Source: Pseudomonas chlororaphis
Lineage (GTDB): Bacteria > Pseudomonadota > Gammaproteobacteria > Pseudomonadales > Pseudomonadaceae
Reading direction: 5' to 3'
Length of the DNA stretch: 64,000 bases
Assembly: GCF_000783395.1 (NCBI RefSeq)
Contig: NZ_JSFK01000015.1
Location: forward strand, 1-64,000
Part shown: positions 26,095 to 36,300 of the stretch, piece by piece
Layout of the letters: each line of letters opens with the position of its first letter
How positions within the stretch are numbered: the first letter of the stretch is position 1
Made by a program: the position numbers and the translations under genes
The notes under the pieces: generated by a model
Databases searched by the model: none
What the model saw: only the letters and a program-made list of their open reading frames with translations
What the model was told of the DNA's origin: nothing

Positions 26095-28254
26095 CTAGAC
26101 CGCCGCCGAGCCGACACGGCCCTTGCGCAGTGCATCGATGACCGCTTCTTTCGGGCCGTCGGCGACGACCCGGCCGTTGTCCAGCACCAGCAACCGGTCC
26201 ACCAGGCTCAGCATCGAGGTACGGTGGGTGACCAGCAGCAGCGTCTTGCCTTGTACCCAGCCGTGCAGCTTCTGCCGCAGCAAGTCTTCGCTGCTGTTGT
26301 CCATGGCACTGGTGGGTTCGTCGAGCAACATGATCGGCGGATCGAGCAGCAGCGATCGCGCCAGCAACACGGCCTGACGTTGACCGCCAGAAAGCAATTG
26401 CCCACGTTCACCTACTGGCCGGTCGAAACCTTGCGGATGCTGGCGAGCGAGTTCGGTAACGCCGGTCAGTTCGGCGACTTCGAGCATGCGTGAATCGCTG
26501 ATGTAGCGCGCGCCGAGGGTCAGGTTATCGCGCAGGCTGCCGGCGAGCAGCGGCAGATCGTGGGCGACGTAACCGATCTGCTGGCGCAGGTCGGCGACAT
26601 CCAATTGTCTCAGGTCGAGGCCGTCGAGCAGCAGTTGGCCTTCTTCGGGTTCATAGAAACCCATGACTAGTCGCGCCAGCGTGCTTTTGCCCGAACCGCT
26701 GCGACCAATGATGCCGACCCGTTCGCCGGGTTTCAGACTGAAGCTGACATTGCTCAGCGCCGGCGCATTCTGGCCGTTGTAATGAAAGGTCACGCCGCTG
26801 ACGTCCAGTGCACCTTGCAGTTGCGTGCGTTCCAGCGGCCGCTGTTTGCCGTCGCGTTCCTGCGGCAAGGCCATCAGCGCGTCAGTGCTTTTCATGGTCA
26901 GTTGCGCTTGCTGATAGCGGGTGATCAGCCCGGCGATCTGCCCCAGCGGCGCGAGCACGCGGCTGCCGAGCATGTAACTGGCGACCAGCGCACCGACGCT
27001 GAGGTTACCGGCGATGATGCTGTAGACCCCGGCGACAATGGTCGCCATCCCCGAGAACTGTTGAATGAACAACGTGCCGTTGGTGGCCAGCGCCGACAGA
27101 TTGCGCGCGTGGCTGTCGAGACGGGTGAGGGCGCCGTGGGTGCTTTCCCATTTGTGCTGGCGCTCGCTTTCGGCGCTGCAAGCCTTGAGGGTTTCCAGGC
27201 CACCGAGGGTTTCGATCAGCACCGCTTGGCGTTCAGCGCCGAGGCTCAGGCTCTTTTGCACGGTGTCACGCAGACGTACCTGAATGATCATCGCGAAGAT
27301 AATGGTGATCGGAAACGCCAGCAGCGGAATCACCACCAGCCAGCCGCCGAGCAGGCCGATCACCACCAGCATCAGCACCACGAAGGGCAGGTCGATCAGG
27401 CTGGTCAGGGTCACCGCCGTGAGGAATTCGCGCAAGCCCTGAAAGTCATGAATGCTCTGGGCGAAACCGCCGATGGTCGCCGGCCGGGCCTTCATCGACA
27501 TGCCGGTGATGCGCTCGAACAAAGTCGCGGAAAGGATCACGTCGGTTTTCTTGCCGGCGGTGTCGAGCAGGTGCGCGCGCACCACCCGCAGGACCAATTC
27601 AAACCCGGTGCCGATCAGCAGCCCGATTGACAGCACCCACAAGGTCGACGTCGCCTGGTTTGGCACCACGCGGTCATAGGTCTGCATGACGAACAGCGGC
27701 ACCATCAGGCCTAAAAGATTGATCAGGAAACTGGCGAGGATCGCATCGCTGTAGAGCCATTTCGACAGCTTCAAGGTGTCGCGAAACCACGCATGTACCC
27801 GTGGCACCAGCGGTGAGCGCAGGTCTTCGAGTTCGTGGCGCGGACGGGCGAACAAGGCCTGGCCGCTGTAGTGCTCGGCGAGTTCTTCACGGTTGATCCA
27901 TTGCTCGCCGCCATCGGCTTCGCTGGGCAGGATCAACGCTTTGCCGTCGTCGCCGAAACGGCGCAGCACGGCGGTGCGGCCGTCGTTGAGCAGCAGCAGG
28001 ATCGGCAGATTGAGTGGTGAGATGTCTTTCAGCTCGCGGCGCAAAATGCGCGCCTGCAACCCGGCCCGGGCAGCGGCGCGGGGCAGCAGGTCCAGACTCA
28101 GGCGTTGTTTATTGAGGGGCAGCCCGGCACTCAGGCTGGCGCGACTGACGGTGGCGCCATGCAGTTTGCAGAGGATCAACAGACCGTCGAGTAACGGATC
28201 ATCGAAGCTCAGCCGCGGATCGATCCCGGTGTGGCCGGGTTCCATGCTGGTCAT
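26095..28254 (-). CDS. Type I secretion ABC transporter, LapB-like
   Basis: The 719-residue protein has an N-terminal peptidase-like domain (~1-135) that lacks the catalytic Cys motif (it reads LILCKLHGATVSR). A six-helix membrane domain (~165-440) follows, then an ATPase domain with Walker A GRSGSGKST at 517, signature LSGGQRQ at 621 and Walker B IMLLDEPTSA at about 641. The degenerate C39-like domain is usual for RTX exporters that bind but do not cut their substrate. With the HlyD and TolC genes it makes a complete exporter, almost surely for the adhesin at 30315. Confidence 0.93.
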   Translation of the reverse strand: MTSMEPGHTGIDPRLSFDDPLLDGLLILCKLHGATVSRASLSAGLPLNKQRLSLDLLPRAAARAGLQARILRRELKDISPLNLPILLLLNDGRTAVLRRFGDDGKALILPSEADGGEQWINREELAEHYSGQALFARPRHELEDLRSPLVPRVHAWFRDTLKLSKWLYSDAILASFLINLLGLMVPLFVMQTYDRVVPNQATSTLWVLSIGLLIGTGFELVLRVVRAHLLDTAGKKTDVILSATLFERITGMSMKARPATIGGFAQSIHDFQGLREFLTAVTLTSLIDLPFVVLMLVVIGLLGGWLVVIPLLAFPITIIFAMIIQVRLRDTVQKSLSLGAERQAVLIETLGGLETLKACSAESERQHKWESTHGALTRLDSHARNLSALATNGTLFIQQFSGMATIVAGVYSIIAGNLSVGALVASYMLGSRVLAPLGQIAGLITRYQQAQLTMKSTDALMALPQERDGKQRPLERTQLQGALDVSGVTFHYNGQNAPALSNVSFSLKPGERVGIIGRSGSGKSTLARLVMGFYEPEEGQLLLDGLDLRQLDVADLRQQIGYVAHDLPLLAGSLRDNLTLGARYISDSRMLEVAELTGVTELARQHPQGFDRPVGERGQLLSGGQRQAVLLARSLLLDPPIMLLDEPTSAMDNSSEDLLRQKLHGWVQGKTLLLVTHRTSMLSLVDRLLVLDNGRVVADGPKEAVIDALRKGRVGSAAV

Positions 28255-28285
28255 ATTGATCGCCTCTGTTGAACGGGCTCAGGTT

Positions 28286-28416
28286 GATCGTTCCACGCTC
28301 TGCGGTCGATGCGTGATCGTTTCCACGCTCTGCGTGGGAATGCAGCCCGTGACGCTCCGCGTCACTGGACGCAGAGCGTCCCTAGAGGCATTCCCACGCA
28401 GAGCGTGGGAACGATC
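28286..28416. repeat. GATCGTTCCCACGCTCTGCG repeat, with an extra half unit
   Basis: The main element (28315-28416) is an inverted repeat: GATCGTTTCCACGCTCTGCG (left) and GCAGAGCGTGGGAACGATC (right), with an inner dyad GACGCTCCGCGTC. A truncated left end (GATCGTTCCACGCTCTGCGG) precedes it at 28286-28305. It lies between the ABC and outer-membrane channel genes, within the exporter operon. Confidence 0.85.
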
Positions 28417-28423
28417 AAGATCG

Positions 28424-29782
28424 CTACTTCAGCTCGGGCAGGCGCGCTTCGTTTTTGACTTCGGTCGCGGCGATCGCATCGGCTGGCAGCACCACCCGCT
28501 GTTTGCTTAGCAACTGGCCCATGTTCGCCAGCACGCGGTACATCGAATATTCCTCGGTGTAGCGGATTTCGGTGTAGCGACGGTTGGCGTTGTACAGCTC
28601 GTTTTCACTGTCGAGCAAGTCGAGCAGGGTGCGTTGGCCGAGGCCGAACTGATCCTGATAAGCCGCGCGTACGCGCTTGGTGGTTTCGGCGTATTCGCGT
28701 GCGGTCGGGGTCTGTTTCTTCGCATTCACCATGGCGTTCCACGCCAGGTGAATGTTCTCGTTGAGCTGGCGCAGGGCGTTGTTGCGGATGTCCATCGCCT
28801 GGTTGATCTGGTGCGCATCGGAAGCCAGTCGCGCCTTGTCGCTGCCGCCACGGAACAGGTTGTAGTTCATCACCACGCCCACACGCCATTCGTTGTCGTG
28901 GCCTTCATCGCCCTGCACGTTGTTGTTCGCGCCGACGGCCGCTTCAGCATCGAAACGCGGATAGAACGGCGACTTGGCGACTTCGTACTGGCTCTCGGCC
29001 GACTGCACGTCAGCCTGCGCCGATTTCAGGTACGGGTTGTTTTCGACCATGCTCTGCTGGGCTTCCGGCAGGCTGGTCGGCAATTCACCACGGGTCGAGG
29101 CCGGGGTTTCCAGCTCATCGGGCATGCGTCCAACGACGCTGTAGAAATTTGATTCGGCGTCGGCCAGATCGACTTCAGCGGTGTCGAGGTTGTTTTGCGC
29201 CAGCGCTTTACGCGCGACCGACTGGTCGGAGTCGGCGGTGCTGCCGACGCCACGCTCGGTGCGCAGGCCGATCTGGTCGTTGACGCGCAAGTGCGCCTGC
29301 AGGTTGTTGCGAGCCAGGGTCACCAGTTCGCGACGCTTGAGCACTTCGAGGTAGACCTCGATGGTGCGCAGGGCCAGATCCTGGGCGGTGCCTTGCGCAT
29401 AGTACGCGCGCGAATTGGACACGCCTTTGGTGCGCTCGACTTCGTTGGCGGTGTTGAAGCCGTCAAACAGCATCTGCCGCAGGCGCAGCTCGGACTGGGT
29501 GTAATTGAGGATTTCGGTGTGGTGATTACCGAAGGCCCGGGTGTTGGTGTTATCGCTGTAGCCACGGCCATACGCGGCGTTCAAATCGACGGACGGATAG
29601 AAGCCGCCCTTGGCCACTTTGACTTGTTCATCAGCCGACAGGCGGGCGTCCACGCGCGAGGCCAGTTCCGGGTGAGTGGCGATGGTGCTTTGAATAGCCT
29701 CGGTGAGGTTCATGGCCTGGGCTTGAGAAGTGCAAGCCATGGCCAGCAAAACCGCGCTGCAGAGGGGGGTTAGAACGCGCAT
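28424..29782 (-). CDS. TolC-family outer-membrane channel, LapE-like
   Basis: The 452-residue protein has a signal peptide (LCSAVLLAMACTSQAQA) and the duplicated TolC helical pattern, with the sequences NLTEAIQSTIATHPEL at the start and FGLGQRTLLDLLDSENELYNANRRY near residue 380. The length equals that of LapE-type channels. It forms the outer-membrane exit of the exporter. It is the first gene of the three-gene exporter set, read away from the adhesin; the GATCGTTCCC repeat separates it from the ABC gene. Confidence 0.92.
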   Translation of the reverse strand: MRVLTPLCSAVLLAMACTSQAQAMNLTEAIQSTIATHPELASRVDARLSADEQVKVAKGGFYPSVDLNAAYGRGYSDNTNTRAFGNHHTEILNYTQSELRLRQMLFDGFNTANEVERTKGVSNSRAYYAQGTAQDLALRTIEVYLEVLKRRELVTLARNNLQAHLRVNDQIGLRTERGVGSTADSDQSVARKALAQNNLDTAEVDLADAESNFYSVVGRMPDELETPASTRGELPTSLPEAQQSMVENNPYLKSAQADVQSAESQYEVAKSPFYPRFDAEAAVGANNNVQGDEGHDNEWRVGVVMNYNLFRGGSDKARLASDAHQINQAMDIRNNALRQLNENIHLAWNAMVNAKKQTPTAREYAETTKRVRAAYQDQFGLGQRTLLDLLDSENELYNANRRYTEIRYTEEYSMYRVLANMGQLLSKQRVVLPADAIAATEVKNEARLPELK

Positions 29783-30314
29783 GGGTGCATCTCCCTGAGT
29801 CCTGATGGTGTGTTACTGTCGCCAAATATTTGACGATATTTTTAGGTCTAAGCGTTTCACTCTTGTAACAACAGAGCTAAGAACATCCTGAAGCGTAGCT
29901 AAGAAAAAATTTTCATAAGGCTTATGCCGAAAAAAACTTATGCGCTTTGTAAAAACCGGCACATTGTTCAGCATGAAAGCCTTTGTTTTATGCGCTTTAG
30001 GGAGCGCAAAAAGGCTTGAGGAAAGTTCCACTCACTTTGCGACATACGGCGAAGTACTGCTGAAGGGGAGGGACGCGTAGCGGCTGAGGAGCGACAGATT
30101 TTTGTCACTCGAGTGATTCACCACCGTTACGTAGCGTTAGTGGGCGTATGGCTCTGATCAGGATGCGGAAGTGCTTGATAGCACTGATGTTTCCGAAAGA
30201 AGCCACCTGCGAAACGAACTGTTGAAGGTGCGAGCGTCACCTCCAACAACCCGATTGAGCCATGGGCTGCTTCGCTTACCAGTGCCGACGGTGGTCGGCA
30301 GCGGAGGATTTCAC
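29783..30314. promoter_or_regulatory. Divergent control region between exporter and adhesin genes
   Basis: The 532-bp stretch has no credible gene. It is A+T-rich near 29820-30000. It contains the palindrome CATAAG-g-CTTATG (29914-29926) and an 11-bp direct repeat TTATGCGCTTT at 29938-29948 and 29988-29998, exactly 50 bp apart (about five helical turns). Nearer the adhesin a hairpin AGTGCT-tgat-AGCACT lies at 30170-30185, and GGAGGA at 30303-30308 is the adhesin's ribosome site. FleQ and c-di-GMP control Lap-type promoters in this genus; no FleQ site is claimed. Confidence 0.5.
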
Positions 30315-33300
30315 ATGGCAACGCTCATCGGCACAGTCACTAAAGTCATTGGCCAGGTTTTCGCCCAGTCAGCCGACGGTACTAAACGCGCACTGGTTGA
30401 GGGGGATCGCCTGTTTGCCGGCGATCAACTGATCACCGGCGCAGAAGGCGCCGTCGCCGTTCATCTGCAAAACGGCCAGGAACTGACCCTCGGACGCGGC
30501 AGCAGCATGACCATGACCGGTGAACTGCTGGCGGGTCAGGCGGCGCATGTAAATGCCGCAGAGGCCGTGACCCCGAGCGACGCGCAATTGACCGACGTCG
30601 AGCAGATCCAGAAAGCCATCGCTGCCGGTGACGATCCGAGCAAAACCGCTGAAGCCACTGCGGCCGGTCCGAATGCCCCGGGTGGCGCACCGGGAGAGGC
30701 GGGTGGCGGCCACAGTTTTGTCCTGCTGACGGAGGTCGGCGGACGCGTCGACCCGATCATCGGTTTCCCCACCGCCGGTTTCGGCGGTATTCCCGAATTC
30801 CCAGAAGAACGCCACAACGCGGTGATCGATAACGGCGATGACACCCCGGCCATCGTGGTGCCGCCACCGGTTAACAATCCGGTGACCCTCACTGGCCTGA
30901 ATGTGGCGGGCGGCGAACTGAATCTCAGTGAAGCCAATTTGCCTGACGGTTCGTCGGCCAACCCGGGTGCACTGACGCAAAGCGGCACCTTCACGGTGTC
31001 GGCGCCGGACGGATTGACCAGCCTAAGCATCGGCGGCATCAACGTTATCGTTGGCGGTGTGCCGATCGGCTTCCCGCAATCGATCACCTCGCAACTGGGC
31101 AACACCCTGACCATCACCGGTTACAACCCGGCGACCGGCGTGGTCACTTACAGCTACACCCTCAACGGTAACGAAAGCCACGCCGCCGGCGACGGCGCGA
31201 ACAATCTCAGCGAACAGTTCACGGTGATTGCCGGCGACAGCAATGGCGACACCGCGACCGGTACGCTCGACGTCAACATCACAGACGACGTGCCCAAAGC
31301 CTTTGATGACAACAACGGCACGGCGTCTGAAACGCAGCTGACACTGACCGGCAACGTGTTGACCAACGATGTGCAAGGTGCCGACCGTGTAGCGACCGGC
31401 CCGGTCACTGCCGGTACTTTTACCGGTACTTACGGCACCTTGGTGCTGAACGCCGACGGCACTTATACCTATACGCTGAACACCAGCGACGCGGACTTCA
31501 AAAACCTCCACGGTGGCGGTAACGGCACGGAAACCTTCGCCTACACGATCACCGATTCGGACGGTGATACCAGCACGGCGAATCTGGTCCTGCAAATCCA
31601 TAACAACGACGATCCGGTGGTCATCAATGGCTTGAACGTCGAGGGCGGCGAGCTGACGGTTTACGAGAAAAACCTCAGCGACGGCAGCGCGCCGGACGCC
31701 ACCGCGTTGACCCAAAGCGGCACGTTCACCATCACGGCTCTCGACGGCGTAACGACCCTCACCGTCGGCGGCATCGCTGTCGTCACCAACGGCGTGGCCG
31801 CAGGTTTCCCTCAATCGATCACCACACCGCTCGGCAGCACACTGACCATCACCGGATTCAACGCCACCACCGGCGTGGTCAGCTACAGCTACACCCTGGT
31901 CGACAACGAAGCGCATCCAGACGCCAATGGCGCGAACAATCTGCCTGAGCAATTCGCCGTCACCGTGGTCGATGACAACGGCACCACTGCCAACGGCACG
32001 CTCGACGTGAACATCACCGACGACGTACCCAAAGCCGTTGATGACAGCAATGGCACGGCGTCTGAAACGCAACTGACTCTGACCGGCAACGTGCTGACCA
32101 ATGACGTGCAAGGCGCCGACCGCGTGGTGACCAACGAAAGTGCCGGGCCGATCACCGCCGGTACGTTCACCGGGACTTACGGCACCTTGGTGCTGAACGC
32201 CAACGGCACGTATACCTACACGTTGAACACCAACGACGCCGACTTCAAAAACCTCCACGGCGGCGGCAACGGTACGGAAACCTTCGTCTACACCATTACC
32301 GACTCGGACGGCGACACCAGCACAGCGAACCTGGTGCTGAACATCCACAACAACGACGATCCGGTGATCATCAACGGCCTCGACGTCAACGGCGGCGAAC
32401 TCACCGTTTACGAGAAAAACCTGACTGACGGCAGCGCGCCAGACTCCACCGCGTTGACCCAGAACGGCACCTTCACTATCACTGCGCTGGATGGCGTCAC
32501 CACGCTCACTGTCGGCGGCATTGCCGTCGTCACCAACGGCGTGGCCGCAGGTTTCCCTCAATCGATCACCACACCGCTCGGTAGCACACTGACCATCACC
32601 GGATTCAACGCCACCACCGGCGTGGTCAGCTACAGCTACACCCTGGTCGACAACGAAGCGCATCCAACCGCCAACGGTGCGAATAATCTGCCTGAGCAGT
32701 TCGCCGTTACCGTGGTCGATGACAACGGCACCACCGCCAACGGCACACTGGACGTGAACATCGTCGACGATGTTCCCCGAGCGGTCGACGACGCCAATGG
32801 CACCGCCTCGGAAACCTTGCTGACGCTGACTGGCAATGTGCTGACCAACGATGTGCAAGGCGCCGACCGCGTACCGACCGGGCCAGTCACTCCGGGCACA
32901 TTCACCGGGACCTACGGCACGCTGGTGCTCAATGCCAACGGCACCTACACCTACACGCTGAACACCAGCGACGCGGACTTCAAAAACCTCCATGGCGGTG
33001 GCAACGGTACGGAAACGTTCGCCTACACCATCACCGATTCGGACGGCGATACCAGCACCGCCAACCTCGTCCTGCAGATCCACAACAACGACGATCCAGT
33101 GGTTATCAGCGGTCTCGACGTGAATGGCGGCGAACTCACTGTTTACGAGAAAAATCTCACTGACGGCAGCACTCCGGATGCCACTGCGCTGACTCAAAGC
33201 GGTACTTTCACCATCACTGCACTCGACGGCGTGACGACCCTGACCGTCGGCGGCATCGCTGTCGTCACCAACGGCGTGGCCGCAGGTTTTCCTCAATCGA

Positions 33301-36300
33301 TCACCACACCGCTCGGCAGCACACTCACTATCACCGGTTTCAACGCAACCACCGGCGTGGTCAGCTACAGCTACACCCTGGCCGACAACGAAGCGCACCC
33401 GACGGCCAACGGCGCGAACAATCTGCCTGAGCAGTTCGCCGTCACCGTGGTCGATGACAACGGCACCACCGCCAACGCGACTCTCGATGTGAACATCGTC
33501 GACGACCTGCCAAAAGCCGTGGATGACAGCAACACCGGCACCGCGTCGGAAACCCTGCTGACCCTGAATGGCAACGTGCTGACCAACGACGTGCAAGGCG
33601 CCGATCGCGTACCGACCGGACCGGTAACCCCGGGCACTTTCACCGGGACTTACGGCACCTTGGTTCTGAACGCCAACGGCACCTACACCTATACGCTGAA
33701 CACCAATGACGCAGACTTCAAAAACCTCCACGGTGGTGGCAACGGCACAGAAACCTTCGCCTACACAATCACCGATTCGGACGGCGATACCAGCACCGCC
33801 AACCTCGTCCTGCAGATCCACAACAACGACGATCCGGTGATCATCAACGGCCTCGACGTCAATGGCGGCGAGCTCACCGTCTACGAGAAAAACCTCAGCG
33901 ACGGCACCAGCCCCGACACCCCGGCGCTGACCCAGAGCGGCACTTTCACCGTCACCGCCCTCGACGGCCTGCAAACCCTGACCGTGGGCGGCATCAGCGT
34001 GGTCACCGGTGGCGTGGCCGCAGGCTTCCCGCAATCGACTGTCACGCCGCTCGGCAGCACGTTGACCATCACCGGTTACAACCCCGCCACCGGCGTGGTC
34101 AGTTACAGCTACACCTTGGTCGACAACGAAACTCATCCAAACGCCAACGGCGCCAACAGCATTACCGAGAACTTCAACGTGGTGGCGACGGACACCGATG
34201 GCAGCACCGCCAACGGCCAGATCAACGTCAACATCGTCGATGATTTGCCGAGCGCCCATCCTGACGCCGCATCGGTGGCGGAGGGCGGCACGGTCAGCGG
34301 TAACGTGCTGAACAACGACATTGGCGGCGCCGACGGCCCGGCCGTAACCGGTGCGGTGGTCGGCGTGCGCGCCGGCGCCGACACTTCGACCTCGGCCATC
34401 GGCGGCCTCAACAGCAACATCAACGGCACCTACGGCTACCTGACCCTGGATGCCAACGGCAACGCGGTCTACCACAGCAATCCCAACGCCGTGAGCGGCC
34501 CGGGCGCAGTGGATGTGTTCACCTACACCGTGCGCGATTCCGACGGGGATGAAAGCACCACCACCATCACTATCGATGTCGCTAACAGCAAACTGAACGC
34601 GACCAGCGACACCGACGTCACCGTTTACGAGAAAGCCTTGGACCTGACCAAGGACGGCGCGGATCTGGCGCCCGGTACGGTCACCGGCAGCGACCCGACC
34701 AGCACCGGTGAAACCGCGTCTGGCACGTTGGTCGGCTCGGTCACCGGAGCAGTCGGTGCGATCAGTTACGTGCTGGTGGGCAGCGCCACCGGCAACTACG
34801 GGCAAATCGTCCTCAACCCCAACGGCACGTACACCTACACGCTGACCTCGCCGGCGACCACCACGCCACATGCCGACGACGGCGCCAACAGCCTGACCGA
34901 AACCTTTACCTATCAGGCCACCGATTCGCTGGGCAACGTCGTCACCAGCACCATTGTCGTCAGCATCGTCGATGACGTGCCAAAAGCTGTGAACGACAGC
35001 AACGCCAACAGCGCTTCGGAAACGCAATTGACCCTGACCGGCAATGTGCTGACCAACGATGTGCAAGGCGCCGACGTGGTCGCAACCGGACCGAATGCGG
35101 GGCCGATCACCGCCGGCACGTTCACCGGGACTTACGGCACGCTGGTGCTCAACGCCAACGGCACGTACACCTACACGCTGAACCCCAACGATGCCGACTT
35201 CAAAAACCTGCATGGCGGCGGCAACGGCACCGAGACGTTCACCTACACCCTGACCGATGCCGATGGCGACACCAGCACTGCCAACCTGGTGCTGAACATC
35301 CACAACAACGACGATCCGGTGGTGCTCAACGGCCTCGACGTCAATGGCGGCGAACTCACCGTCTACGAGAAAAACCTCAGCGACGGCACCAGCCCCGACA
35401 CCCCGGCGCTGACCCAGAGCGGCACCTTCACCGTGACTGCGCTCGATGGTCTGCAAACCCTCACCGTCGGCGGCATCGCCGTGGTCACCAACGGCGTGGC
35501 CGCAGGCTTCCCGCAATCGGTGGTCTCGCCGCTGGGCAGCACCTTCACCGTCACCGGTTACAACCCGGCCACCGGTGTCGTCAGTTACAGCTACACCCTG
35601 GTCGACAACGAAATTCACCCGAACGCCAACGGTGCCAACAGCCTCACCGAGAACTTCAATGTGGTGGCCACCGACACCGATGGCAGCACCGCTAACGGTC
35701 AGATCAACGTCAACATCGTCGATGACCTGCCGACCGCCAAACCCGACACCGGCTCGGTGGCGGAGGGCGGTACGGTCAACGTCAGCGTGCTCAGTAATGA
35801 CATCAGTGGTGCCGATGGCGCGGCCACGGTGGTTGGCGTGCGCGCCGGCAGCAACACCGGCACCTCGGCCATCGGCGGCCTCAACAGCAACATCAATGGC
35901 AACTTCGGTTACCTGACCCTTGATGCGGCCGGCAACGCCGTTTACCACAGCAACCCGAACTCGGTGAGCCCACCGGGCGCCACCGACACCTTCACCTACA
36001 CCATCCGCGACAGCGACGGCGATGAAAGCACCACGACCATCACCATCAACGTCGCCGACAGCAAACTGGTGGCCTCGGTCGATCAGGACGTGACGGTCTA
36101 CGAAAAAGCCCTCGACCTGAGCAAGGACGGCGCGGATCTGGCCCCCGGTACGGTCACCGGCAGCGACCCGAGCAACACCGGTGAAACCGCCACCGGCACG
36201 CTGGTCGGCGCGGTCACTGGCGGCACGGGCGCGATCACCTACACCCTGGTTGGGAGCGCCACTGGTACTTACGGGCAGATTCAGCTCAACGCCGACGGCA

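Noticed and set aside
30127..30321. Short minus-strand frame (64 codons) in the exporter-adhesin gap
   Set aside because: It covers the adhesin leader and its ribosome site, has no ribosome site of its own and no recognisable product.
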